Shown piece after piece: positions 16,655-30,468 of a DNA stretch of 64,000 nucleotides. Numbering within the stretch: the first letter of the stretch is position 1; every line of letters starts with the position of its first letter. The stretch spans positions 138,243,651 to 138,307,650 of the forward strand of contig NC_133771.1 of the NCBI RefSeq assembly GCF_003597395.2. The letters run 5' to 3'. The notes under the pieces are model-generated. The model was not told the origin of the DNA. It ran no database searches and was given only the letters and a program-made list of their open reading frames with translations. This DNA is from Chelonoidis abingdonii (Eukaryota > Chordata > Testudines > Testudinidae). Made by a program: the position numbers and the translations under genes.

Positions 16655-18345
16655 TCCTGTGGTTCAGAAACCTACAACTTTTCCCTCCAGAGCACTCACT
16701 TTTTCATCTATACTGTCAGCATAGCCTCCCAGGTACAGCAGTAAGAAATGTTCACAACAAAAAATGGAACCACTCAACATACATCTTGTTTTAGATGTTG
16801 TCAGGAAATCTGAGAGTTATGGTGGCCTATGCAACCTTAGTTTTGCTTTCTTGTGCACTGAATGATCATGTAATTAAAGATAATTATACATGCATGCAAA
16901 ATGGCACAATTAAGGTTGTACATGCAACCATAAATCTGGCATTTCTTAACTTCCGACTGTTTGACTTTGCAAACTAAATAATGTTATTTTACATGTTTTT
17001 TGGTACCTTCTTAGATTTATTTTAAGGAAAAATGTGAAAAAAATCTGTTATGTACAACTGTAACACCACAACCCACCATGTGTCATCAAGAGGGTTGGAA
17101 CCCTGAACAAAACTAACTACATCAGCTAGCAGCAGGAGATGGCTGTTGGCGTTGTGTTTGTGAGGAGCCTGGCCTGTCTCCTTGCTCTGGGAGCTGTATG
17201 TGTGTGGGGCTCCTATCCCAAGTGATGCCTCCAGAAGGAAGGGATGGGCTGCTGGGGTCACTCAATGGGATCAAGAGGTAGTCAGAGGAAATCTGTCTAG
17301 ATTCTCTCTTTCTTCTCCTCCCCTCACCCCCGATGGAGTTTGGAGGATCTCCTTCCCTTTATGTTATCCCCAGAGGTAGGGGAATTAGCCACTGTACCCA
17401 GTCAGGAGGAGGGAGGTGTAGTCAGAATGGGAGGGACCTCCGTCCTTCCTTTCCCCCACTGCTATTGCTACAGCTTCTTCGGCATCCCATAGGCTTTCCC
17501 AGTGCAGAATCTGCTGCTGCTGCTTTGGCAGTGACATAGGAACAGCTCTTCAATGTTCATGTTCAGTTATTATTTTAGGAGGCTGCCAAAATTTTCTTGT
17601 AGAACACAAGTGAAAGAAGGGGAATTGTGATTTTTAGAAGTTTACAACTCAGACAAACTTAAGTAGAATTTCATGGGACAAGTGAAAGGTCCCTACTGAA
17701 TTTCAAAGGCTTGCTGTAAACCATGGCAAAGGGAAAGTTTTAGGCAACCTAAACGTAGGGATCGCTACCAGCTCCAACTATAATTATGTAAATGTGTGAT
17801 TTTACACACAATTTTAAGATGAAATTTATCAGGTGAAGCTCTATAGTTTAAGTGATCTTTCCTTCCAGATTCAGATTCAAATATTACTTGAGGGAATAAA
17901 CCAGCTTGGATCAGAATTAAGACAACATTTTCATTAAGTCTTTGATGTGAAGCCACTGAGTTTCCCACAGCCCTAGTTCCAGCTAATTAAGCTCTCCCAA
18001 GATACTCCTGATCTATTCTTCCCCCAAAGACAGGTTTGGGGGCACTTTGTCACATTTGTTGTTTGTTATTTACTAAGCTATCTGGGGAAGGAGCAGATGG
18101 AAACAGACCCAGTGATACTTAATAGCAAAATGGCTGCTGCCCAGAAGAAGTATATGATTTTTTTTTAAGTGGGCATTTTTCTTTTTAGGCAGTTAAAGCT
18201 AGTCAATGAGATATTTTCACCCAAAGGGAAGATTAAGTTAACAGCTTTTAAGTAAATATAACGGAGATGCTTCTGTCCATGTTCAAATATGCTCCCACCT
18301 CAAAAGAAAGAAAAATAATCCAAGCTTTTTCTCATAAATATAATT

Positions 18346-19402
18346 AACATAAGAAGAACATAAGAACGGCCATACTGGGTCAGACCAAAGGTCCATCCAG
18401 CCCAGTATCATGTCTACCGACAGTGGCCAATACCAGATGCCCCAGAGGGAGTGAACCTAACAGGTAATGATCAAGTGATCTCTCCCCTGCCATCCATCTA
18501 CACCCTCTGACAAACAGAGGCTAAGGACACCATTCTTTACCTATTCTGGCTAATAGTCATTTATGGACTTAACCTCCATGAATTTATCTAGTTCTCTTTT
18601 AAACCCTGTTATAGACCAAGCCTTCACAACCTCCTCAGGCAAGGAGTTCTACAGGTTGACTGTGTGCTGTATGAAGAACTTCCTCTTATTTGTTTTAAAC
18701 CTGCTGCCCATTAATTTCATTTGGTGGCTCCTAGTTCTTATATTATGGGAAAAAGTAAATAACTTTTCCTTATTCACTTTCTCTGCACCACTCATGATTT
18801 TATATACCTCTGTCGTATCTCCCCTTAGTCTCCTCTTTTCCAAGCTGAAAAGTCCTAGCCTCTTTAATCTCTCCTCATATGGGACCTGTTCCAACCCCCT
18901 AATCATTTTAGTTGCCCTTTTCTGAACTTTTTCTAATGCCAGTATACCTTCTTTGAGATAAGGAGACCACATCTGGACGCAGTATTCAAGATGTGGGCGT
19001 ACCATGGATTTATATAAGGGCAATAATATATTCTCCATCTTTTCTCTTTCCCTTTTTAAATGATTCTTAACATCCTGTTTGCTTTTTTGACTGCCTCTGC
19101 ACGCTGCGTGGACATCTTCAGAGAACTATCCACGATGACTCCAAGATCTCTTTCCTGATTAGCTGTAGCTAAATTAGCCTCCATCATATTGTTTGTATAG
19201 TTGGGGTTATTGTTTCCAATGTGCATTACTTTACATTTATCCGCATTAAATTTCATTTGCCATTTTGTTGCCCAATCACTTAGTTTTGTGAGATCTTTTT
19301 GAAATTCTTCACAATCTGCTTTGGTCTTAACTATCTTGCGCAGTTTAGTGTCATCTGCAAACTTTGCCGCCTCACTGTTTTATCCCTTTCTCTAGATCAT
19401 TT
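18346..19402 (-). mobile_element. CR1 LINE fragment with 3' end, reverse orientation
   Basis: On the minus strand it encodes KFNADKCKVMHIGNNNPNY, then, after a frameshift, [19 protein letters not shown] and [19 protein letters not shown]. These are CR1 RT C-terminal motifs. The 3' UTR follows at 18346-18640, with the inverse of GGACCTTTGGTCTGACCCAG. It is the best preserved CR1 coding fragment here, though broken by stops and a frameshift. Confidence 0.92.
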
Positions 19403-19829
19403 ATGATTTGTTGTTTTAACATAGGATAATTGTTACTATACGTTACTTTTATTTTCAGATTAGCAAAACAAAACACAAAAAAAAAGGGGGGGAAAAAAAA
19501 AGATACTATGTATTTTATTTTAGGCTACACCTAGCAGACATTCTGAATGAGAGGGTGTCTAGAAAGCTGATTGGCTTCATAAAAGTTAATTATTTGACAT
19601 ACAGATTTTTCAGTAATGGAAATCAGTGCTATGTAACAGTCCTTGCTAAAGGCAGAACTGACATGGGCCAGGCTGCCCACAAATACAAGTGGTTTCATTG
19701 TAACACCAATAAGTTAATGCATTTCCTGTTGTGGCTTATTGTTTATGAATAAAGAATGAGAAAAGGGGGTGGGGTCTGCTGGTCTGGGCATGAAAGTAAG
19801 AGTCAGCAAACCCTGAGCAAATCACAAGC

Positions 19830-19990
19830 ATGCCATTAATTTCCTCTGTGGCCTTTAATAAGGCACATACTCTCTCTGCCTTAATTTCCCTATCTCTAAA
19901 ATAAGTATACTACTACTGGGACATGAGGAGAAGTTAATGTTGGTAAAGATGTCTTTGAAAATGAAGAGTGCCAGAGAGCAGGGCTATGTA
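19830..19990 (+). mobile_element. MIR/CORE-SINE-like fragment
   Basis: TGCCTTAATTTCCCTATCTC followed by TAAAATAAGTATACTACTAC resembles the MIR segment TGCCTCAGTTTCCCCATCTG. Old and diverged. Confidence 0.5.
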
Positions 19991-20130
19991 TTATCCTAAT
20001 AATTATATGAATATACAGGACAGATAAGTGAACATTTTTTTTTCTCCTTTACTTCTCCTTCAGGTCATCTCTTCTTACAATCTGTCCATCTACCAAGGTA
20101 CCTACAGTATATGGCCCCCATAATAATAGT

Positions 20131-20488
20131 AGCAGCAAAGAATCCTGTGGCACCTGATAGACTAACAGATGTTTTGAAGCATGAGTTTTCGTGAGTGAAT
20201 ACCCACTTCTTTGGATGCATGTAGTGGAAATTTCCAGGGGCAGGTATATATAAGCAAGCAAGAAGCAGGCTAGAGATAACGAGGTTAGTTCAATCAGGGA
20301 AGATGAGACCCTCTTCTAGCAGTTGAGGTGTGAAAACCAAGGGAGGAGAAACTGCTTTTGTAGTTGGCAAGCCATTCACAGTCTTTGTTTAATCCAGAGC
20401 TGATGGTGTCAAATTTGCAGATAAACTGAAGCTCAGCAGTTTCTCTGAAGTCTGATCCTGAAGTTTTTTTGCTGTAGGATGGCCACCT
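20131..20488 (-). mobile_element. Penelope-like 3' end, reverse half of an inverted dimer
   Basis: On the minus strand it carries, in order, CTGAGCTTCAGTTTATCTGC, ACCATCAGCTCTGGATTAAA, CCTGCCCCTGGAAATTTCC and GATTCTTTGCTGCT. Its last about 36 nt (the CAGATCCAGACTAAC... end) are missing. It starts directly after the 12-bp repeat CATAATAATAGT (20119-20130). Confidence 0.9.
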
Positions 20489-20794
20489 TAGGATTAAACA
20501 GAGACTGTGAATGGCTTGCCAACTACAAAACCATTTTCTCCTTCTCCTTGGTTTTCACATACCCAACTGCTAGAACAGGCCTCATCCCCTGATTGACTAA
20601 CCTCGTTATCTCTAGCTTGCTCTTGCTTGCATATATATGACCTGCCCCTGGAAATTTCTACTACATGCATCCGAACAAGTGGATATTCACCCACGAAAGC
20701 TCCTCATGCTCCAAAACATCTGTTAGTCTATAAGGTGCCACAGGATTCTTTGCTGCTTTTACAGATCCAGACTAACAAGGCTACCCCTCTGATA
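20489..20794 (+). mobile_element. Penelope-like 3' end, forward half of an inverted dimer
   Basis: It runs from TTAGGATTAAACAGAGACTG to GGCTACCCCTCTGATA, including the full 3' end, and is followed by the second CATAATAATAGT (20795-20806). It repeats in forward orientation the same roughly 270 nt present in the reverse half, so the two halves form a large foldback. Confidence 0.9.
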
Positions 20795-20854
20795 CATAAT
20801 AATAGTGTCTGAGAACTCACAACCATTAATGATTTTCTCCACAACACTCCTGTG

Positions 20855-21010
20855 AGGTAACCACATATTATCATCATCCCACTGTACAGATGAGAAGCTG
20901 AAGCATAGTGAGATTATACAACTTGCCCATAGTCACAAAGGAAATCTGTGACAGAGCCAGGAAATGAACCCACATTTGTTGCTTCCCAGTCTAGTACCTT
21001 ACCTATAAGG
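20855..21010 (-). mobile_element. MIR/CORE-SINE-like fragment
   Basis: CTGTACAGATGAGAAGCTGA, then ACTTGCCCATAGTCACAAAG and CCAGGAAATGAACCCACAT match the pattern GATGAGGAAACTGAGG...CTTGCCCAAGGTCAC...GAACCCA of MIR-type SINEs. A tail-like segment AGCTCTTTGGGGTAGGGAGC follows at 21205-21285. Confidence 0.65.
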
Positions 21011-21802
21011 TTATCTTTCCTCTGACATCTAATAATGGCCCTGTACAACACACAACCTCTCTCAAAAAATATAAGTCAATGACCTAATGTCATGTGTACC
21101 CAAGAACCCCATAACCGGCTCTGCATATTTGTTCCTCCTATTCCACAGCCTTGCCTACTACTTGCCTTCTACACCCATTTCTTTGTATGCTGTGCATTTA
21201 GATAATTAGCTCTTTGGGGTAGGGAGCTGCTTTTTCAACACCTGTAAAGTTCTTAGCACATTTTGGGTGCTACATAAATAATAATGAGATCTCTCCTTTC
21301 CTCTTAGCAGCAGTTGACACAGGCAAGGTCACACCTACAGCAAGCAACCACAGCCCGCCCATATCTGCAGCATGAAGAGAACTTAAAAGCTGTTGGTAAA
21401 TTCTGGTTTAACTTCTCTTTTCCTTCCCTCCTATCAGCAACAGACCTAGGACAGGAGTGACTCCACAGTGAAAAGCACCCAGAGAGGAACATTCTCCTCC
21501 CTTCTCCCAGCAAGAGGCAAAGTGGAGCCCTCCCTCTTCTGTTTCCAGGACCTCACTCAGCAGCTGCACTTTCTAAACCTGGGAGCTATGAAGCCCTGAT
21601 CCAGGGATCAGTTCCTACTCTCCCCCTCTCCTTCCTCCCAGCAGGAAGGAAGGCAAGGCCACCTCCCCCTCTGACAGGCTTCAGCACCTCTTTAAGACAT
21701 GAGCTAGCCCTTCATGCTAACCATTAATAGCTTAACAGCGACACTTAAAAACTGTAAATACTTGGGAGGTGCTTATGTTCTATGGTGATGGAGATGACAT
21801 CT

Positions 21803-22093
21803 GTGTTGCCAACTCTCAGGATTTGATTGCAAGTGTTGCGATATCTGGTGTTTTTCTTCAAGCCTCAGCACACAGAGTCAGGTGACGTCATGAGAATCTC
21901 AGCCTTCATTTTAAATAAACTTTCTAGTCCTCCTGATTGTGGGAAAAAATCCTGAAAACATGATCCAAGTACAACTGACAGGCTCTCGAACTAGAAGACA
22001 ATTAAAAAATCCTCAGTGCTTATCGTGTTTCTAAAATCTCAAGATTTTCAGGGGCCTGACTTCTGATTTTTGAATGCTTGGGGTTGGCAGTAC
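21803..22093. mobile_element. MITE with GTGTTGCCAACTC ends
   Basis: The left end GTGTTGCCAACTCTCAGG is matched in inverse by GGGGTTGGCAGTAC on the right. Internally it has ATCTCAAGATTTTCAGGGGC and CTGATTTTTGAATGCTTGG. This is a common sauropsid MITE. It ends about 140 bp from the next exon. Confidence 0.7.
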
Positions 22094-22218
22094 TCCCCAT
22101 AAATACCTAGAGAAATAAGTCCTTTCAACAGTATGCTACGCTGCAAACTAGCTGGGGATTTCAGTATGTGAAGGAAGCCTGACGATTAATTTGTTTGTAT
22201 TTGTCTTTTCCTTCTTCA

Positions 22219-24900
<2,682 letters not shown>

Positions 24901-24959
24901 CTGGGTCCTTTTCAATCTGAATTGCCAGTCTTGTATTGGAATGGTCCACTCTTTTTGTG
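24901..24959 (-). CDS. PCNX2: Pecanex-like protein, 59-nt exon
   Basis: This is a very short exon: 1 nt, 19 codons, 1 nt. It reads TKRVDHSNTRLAIQIEKDP after the shared Asn codon. The conserved RVDHSNTRLA core identifies it. The acceptor is TATTTTCAG and the donor CCCAG|GTATGG. The last G joins GA of the next exon (Gly). The exon is too short to stand out as an ORF; I found it by extending the reading frame from the neighbouring exons. It follows the longest intron of the window (24960-54620) and precedes a 2.4-kb one. Confidence 0.93.
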
Positions 24960-25834
24960 CTGAAAATAGAGACACACATTCCATAGCTAATTCTCTTTTG
25001 AAACAGGACTTCCTTTCTCCCCTTCCCCTTTGAACATTTCTTCCCACACTTCCTATTTGTACAATCACATAGTTCATATTCCTAATCTGTTAATTGGTTT
25101 ACTCTCAATATTAACAGCTATCACTATGAAGTATTTCTTTTTCTAACATAAATCATGCAAGCAATTTATGAGCATCTACAATCAAAAGGTATGCTTCTGC
25201 CATCCTTTGTCGCCTTACTCCAATGGGACCATTCGTGTGGTAAGGTGTTAGTAAGGGTAGCAGAATCAGGCTGAAAGTTAGCATTTGTCATAACAAACAA
25301 TATATATCTAAATACTTACATGGCCTCCATTGCCATAATAGCCAAGTGCTTCCCAGTATTTTACACATATAACAATTTCTCTTTCCCTTCCTCCCCAGTC
25401 CTTAGGAAACACAGCTGGATTAAATTCTAGGGTTTTTTGAACTTTTCACATTTCTATTGAGGGAAAGGCAAGTCAAATAAATGAGTTCTGTAGTTAGTTC
25501 TAAAAGTGCGAGGCCCATGGTCATTCTTACCTCTGAAGGAAATAAGTTCCATAGTCTAGATTCCACTTGTGAGACTTCTGCCTTCCACATTAATTGGCCT
25601 CTCCTTGTTGGCCAGCATTTTAATAGTTTCAGTGGAGCACTGTGGTCATGGAGAGAGCGGGGATGACTTAGGGATCTCAGGGTTTTGTTCATAGATATAA
25701 TGGGGTGCACTGATAAAGCCTGGAGGTCATGAATGCAACCATCATTGTGTCCAGATCGGAGTCTGACAGGATGGGATGTAATTGAAATTGCAATTTATTT
25801 GAAAATTTTATCCTACATGAGAAATCCCCAGAAA

Positions 25835-25950
25835 AACCCTGTGAGGCAGGTCTGTAAGCATTAATACCCCCATCTGTAAAATGGGGATAAAATAAAAAGA
25901 TGAAGTGACTTGCCCAAGGCCACAGATGAAGACAGTATCTGGTTACATGT
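25835..25950 (-). mobile_element. MIR/CORE-SINE-like fragment
   Basis: ACCCCCATCTGTAAAATGGG and TGACTTGCCCAAGGCCACAG are the typical MIR/CORE-SINE segments, here in compressed order. Confidence 0.65.
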
Positions 25951-26803
25951 CATGGGTGAGATTCTCATCCCCTCTCCAGCCCCTTTACCCTTTCCACTAG
26001 GTAAAGGGCCAGAGGAGCATAAATGGGTTCCAAAAGCACTACAGTCAGCCATGGGAGAATTCCCCGGACATGGGAACTGAGGAAGACAACCACAGACTCT
26101 CCTCCACGGACCCATTAACAAGCCTGAGGGAGAGGGGAGTATTAGGGTGGGACTGAAGCACACAGCGATATAGAGATTTTGAGCAATTCTGCAGCCCATA
26201 GAGTAGCTTGGAGAGACTGACATAACTTAGACAGCTCCCTCCCCACCCCCAGAGCTGTCTAAATTATGTTGGTGGTGTCTCCAGCCCCTGGAACAGCCCA
26301 AGAGTAGGCAGGCACAATGTAAATCCACATTAGCCCACTCTCTCTGGGAGGCAAGTTCTGGGCCGAGCCACAAAGCACAGCACCTCAGCCTTGGTGTTTC
26401 TCTCTCCCAGTTCTCTTCCCAGTTCAGGCCCTGCTCTTCCTCTTTTGCATCATCATGAAGACATATTGGTAATTCTACAGGTATAGCACCATAACTCCCA
26501 ATTATTAAAAGGCCAAAATAACATATTTCCATTTGGGCTTTCTTCCCATCTATATAAATAGAAAATATCTTCTTAAACTTTTCAAAGTACAGTTTTTAGA
26601 TTTATAATGGCACCACATATGAAATGTAACTTAATTTGGTGACTGAAACCATTTGAAGAGTATTCTGACTCAAAGATATAAAATCTATTTCTCCCCCTTG
26701 CTCCCTCCTTTTTTTTTTTTTTTGGTGCTCATGATTTTTTTTTTTAATCACCACACTCCAATTACCTCAACCTTGGTTTAAAAGCCTTGATTTAACCTAA
26801 CCC

Positions 26804-27684
26804 TGTCACAAATAAATAGCTAAGGGTTAATGTTTCTTTTACCTGTAAAGGGTTAACAAAGAGGACCAAACACCTGACCAGAGGACCAATCAGAAAACTG
26901 GATTTTTCAAAGTCAGGGAGGGAATTTTTGGGATCTGAGTCTTTTGTCTGTCTCTCAGCTATGAGAAGGTTTTTCTATCTTCTAATCTTCTGTTTCCAAA
27001 TTGTAGGTAGAAAAACCATATAGGCTTTTATGTTGTTTGGTTGTATTTACTCGTGTGTAGTTGCTGGAATGTTTCAAATTGGATATCTTTTTGAATCAGA
27101 CGTTTATTCATTTTTTCTTTTAAGCAATTAATCTGTATTATTGTCATCTTGATACAAAGAAATTTGATGTCTTTTTTCTTTCTTTTTTTATATAAAGTTT
27201 TCTTTTTAAGAATTGTTTGGTTTTCTCCTCTGGGTAGGCTTAGGACAAGGGGAGGATTTCTTTGTGTTAGATTACGGAGGATAAGCTCTGCAACACCGGA
27301 ATTGGTGGGAGGCGGAAAGAGAGATAGAATCATTTCTGTTTCCTTGTATTTGGGGTTTGTCTCTTTTTGTAATAGAGGAGATATGCTTCTTGGTATTGTG
27401 ATGTAAAGAGATTGCATCAATACTCTCAGGTTAGCCCAGAGAGGAAAGTCTGAGTGGGAGGGGAGGGGAAGGGAGAGTGGAGTATTTCCCTTGCGGTAAG
27501 ACTCAGAGCTTCTGTGTCTTGGGGTCCCTCCAGGGAGTTTGGGGGGCCCAGAGCGAGGCAAGTGCTGTAATTCCTGTCTGGTGGCAGCGCGAAGATAGAT
27601 CCAAGTGGGAATTAAGCTTGGAGGTCTGCTCTAAGCAACCAGTTTGGATGCTAAGGTCCAGATTTGGGAGAAAGGCTTATGATA
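26804..27684 (+). mobile_element. 5' LTR of Gmr1-like Gypsy element
   Basis: The 881-bp sequence begins TGTCACAAATAAATAGC and ends GGCTTATGATA. It is the same family as the solo LTR at 1623-2478. It is followed directly by TGGTGGCAGAGGTGGGATG, which begins TGG as primer-binding sites do; the tRNA is not identified. Confidence 0.85.
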
Positions 27685-28067
27685 TGGTGGCAGAGGTGGG
27701 ATGTAAGGATCCAGAAGCCAGTGGATATTATTTTTTCTTTTCCTGCTAGGGGTTTTTAGCAGAGAGAGGGTTTGGTTTTAAAAGGAGCCAGGAGAAATTT
27801 TTTTCTGTTTCTTTCTGCTCAGCTTGGCTTGCATTTTAAGCCAGGAGCTATTAAGGTGACATTAAGGGTCTTTTGTTAAACATAGCACTCCCATGAGGTC
27901 GTATCCCAGCAAACACACACAGGCAAATAAACTGTGTTTTTCTAGTAAAAGAGTAGCAGAAGAAGAAAAAGGACAGGTTGCTAGGCAATGTTGCCAGGAG
28001 ACAACAGAGAGCCAGCAGTTCAGGCAATAACCACCAGAAGGGCACCCCAAAACCAAGAAAACAGAAC

Positions 28068-29130
28068 CATGAGTTCCAAGGAAAGCCTGAAAAAGGACAC
28101 CAGCTGCAAAGCCACAGCAACGAATGAACATAGGAGACGGATGGAACTAATTAAGGCAGAACAAGAAGCCAATGAGGCAGCCTAAAAGAGATCAAGAAGC
28201 CGGATGCAGCCACACAGAAAGAAAAGCACAAGAAGAAGATGCAAGCCCACAGAAGGCAGAATGAACTCCAGAGGAGACCCATCGGCAGGCACTGGAGTTA
28301 GAACAGGGTAACAACAGAACCCAACCACTCCTACAAACCCTTCGCCAATACTCCTTCACAGCACAGAAATTTCAACTACAAGCAGGTGATGGCACTGAGC
28401 GCTTCTTAGAAAATTTGAAGGGCCTGCATTGGGTACAGCATCCTGAAGACCAGTACCATGGTAAAGCTGAGGTCACACCTCAGTGGACCTTAGCAGCGGT
28501 GGCGGCTGAAATGCCAAAGGACCAAATGAACGATTATAAACTGTTTCAAACCAAGGCCAGATACGAATGGGTAACCCCGGATCACACCCGTCGGCGGTTC
28601 AGAACCCAAAGTAAAACCAGATGGTCATTTCCCAAACACGCCACTACTAGTTGGGAAGCATTATGACGCCTGATATCAGGAACCAAGGTTTAATCCATTA
28701 ACGAACTGCACCTCCTCAATGAAAATGAAGCAGTTCTTGGATGGTGTTCCTGAGGATATAACAGGTACATCCAAGATGGAAAACCCAAAAATCCTCACCG
28801 AGGCGGGGGGAGATAGGAGCCAAATGGATGGAAGTGGCAAAAGCAAAAAAGCTACTGTAAAGGAGAATGAAAACGGGGCACACCGACAATATAACCCTAC
28901 AACGAGGGGCAACCCAAAACCCCACCTAACCCAAGGAAAGCCACAGACAGCTATCTTCCACCTCACCAGTCTCCGTAACTTACCTCAACCCAGTGCGACC
29001 GTTAGCTGGAGATGCTATAAGTGTAATGACATGGGACATATAAAGGCCAAATGCCAAAGAACCCACCCGGGTGCAAGTCCTACACCACCATCACACCAAA
29101 GATCCCCAGGGCCAGATACCCTCTAATCCC
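28068..29130 (+). pseudogene. Gag remnant with SCAN-like region and CCHC zinc knuckle
   Basis: It starts ATGAGTTCCAAGG (MSSKESLKK). A basic, Gln/Glu-rich N-terminal part is followed by VAAEMPKDQMNDYKLFQTKA and RRRF (28500-28610), then MKQFLDGVPEDI (about 28724-28760), reminiscent of the SCAN-type Gag core of Gmr1-like elements. A zinc knuckle CYKCNDMGHIKAKC (about 29012-29053, C-X2-C-X4-H-X4-C) closes it. The frame is broken at least near 28184 and 28665. Function in life would have been RNA packaging and capsid assembly; here it is dead. Confidence 0.85.
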
Positions 29131-29949
29131 TTGGAGCGAAGGGAAATTGAGAGTGGGCAAAAAGAGGTTACCGCGTGGACGAGACCGGTGGCACAGTGTC
29201 AGCTATCCACCGATCTTCGTGATCCCAAACTCATCAAACCCAAAGGCCAAAGTGACCATTTACCCCTCATGTCACAAGCTGTGATTTGCCTACAGCTGAA
29301 TGCCTGTCCAGTACAAGGCTGGTCAGGAATGTGGACTTTTGCAGTCTATGACAATTATTCATCCATGCTCATGGGGGAGACTTGGCCAACCAGGTGAAGC
29401 GGGCCAAGAGAGTGTGGAATGGTTACACGCAGCAAGCCAGGCAAGTTCCAGACCCATTTCTGTTCTCTGAGCAGTCCATGGGAACCCGTCTCGTGTTACC
29501 AGAGACCCAGACCGAGTAGTGGACCCGGATCCCTGCCAATGGCTGAACCAGCCCAGCACCTCCAGTCCCAGGGCCGACACTGGAACAACACCAGCACCAG
29601 CACCAGCAAGTACAACCACATCTTCAACCCCAACGCCAGAGGGGGCCAACGAGCCTGAACTGGCAGAAGCAACAGACAACCATACAGAGAGGCTCAGCCA
29701 GAGCCTGAAATTCACCAGGTGCACCAGCGGAGAGCGATCACCAGCAAGGACAACACCATCACCTACATCGCTTCCAGAGGGACCAAGCAAGTCCACAGTC
29801 TGAGGAAGAAATGGTGTCCCCAGCCTCAAGGGAACAGCTCCAGACTGAACAGGAAGCAGATGACAGCCTTCGAAGCTTGGGTGGCGGCACGGAGCAACCC
29901 ACCGCCTCTCAGCTCTTCTAACGATCCCGTTTTTATGACCAAGGACTTT

Positions 29950-30468
29950 TATCAAAGAATTCTTTCTGGTGGACACCAGAAATGGCAGCCGCACAAACGG
30001 TTGGTGGATCCAACTAAGTACGGGGAAGCTCTTAAGCTTAGGCCATGATCATCCCAGTGGCCATGCTGGGTGAACAGAACCAAGACAGGTTGGGGAAGTC
30101 CTTCCACTGGGGGATGGGCAAGGAAGTTGCCCAGTATGTCCAGTCTTGTGAGGTGTGCCAAAGAGTGGGAAAGCCCCAAGACCTGGTCAGGCCCCTCTCA
30201 GCCACCCCATAATTGAGGTCCCATTTCAGCAAGTAGCTGTGGATATTTGCGGTCCTTTCCCAAGAAAGACGCCCAGAGGAAAGCAATATGTACTGACTTT
30301 CGTGAACTTTGCTACCTGATGGCCGGAAGCAGTAGCTCTAGGCAACACCAGGGCTAAAGCAGTGTGCCAGGCCCTAACAGACATTTTTGCCAGAGTAGGT
30401 TGGCCCTCCGATATCCTTACAGATTCAGGATCTAATTTCCTGGCAGGCACCATGAAAGACCCCAACAC
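29950..30468 (+). pseudogene. Gypsy integrase remnant, truncated in the catalytic core
   Basis: In scattered frames it shows CEVCQR (end of the HHCC zinc-binding domain, about 30150), VDICGPFP (first catalytic Asp, about 30239) and LTDSGSNFLAGTM (second catalytic Asp, about 30418). The final catalytic Glu region is missing because the element ends. Stop codons interrupt the frame. These motifs identify a Ty3/Gypsy-type DDE integrase. Confidence 0.85.

Noticed and set aside
27028..27561. Minus-strand ORF of 177 aa
   Set aside because: It lies antisense within the Gypsy LTR, and the Lys/Ile-rich half comes from a T-rich LTR segment.
29359..29994. Long minus-strand ORF of 211 aa
   Set aside because: It is antisense to the Gypsy internal region, with low-complexity composition and no domain; a shadow of the retroelement.
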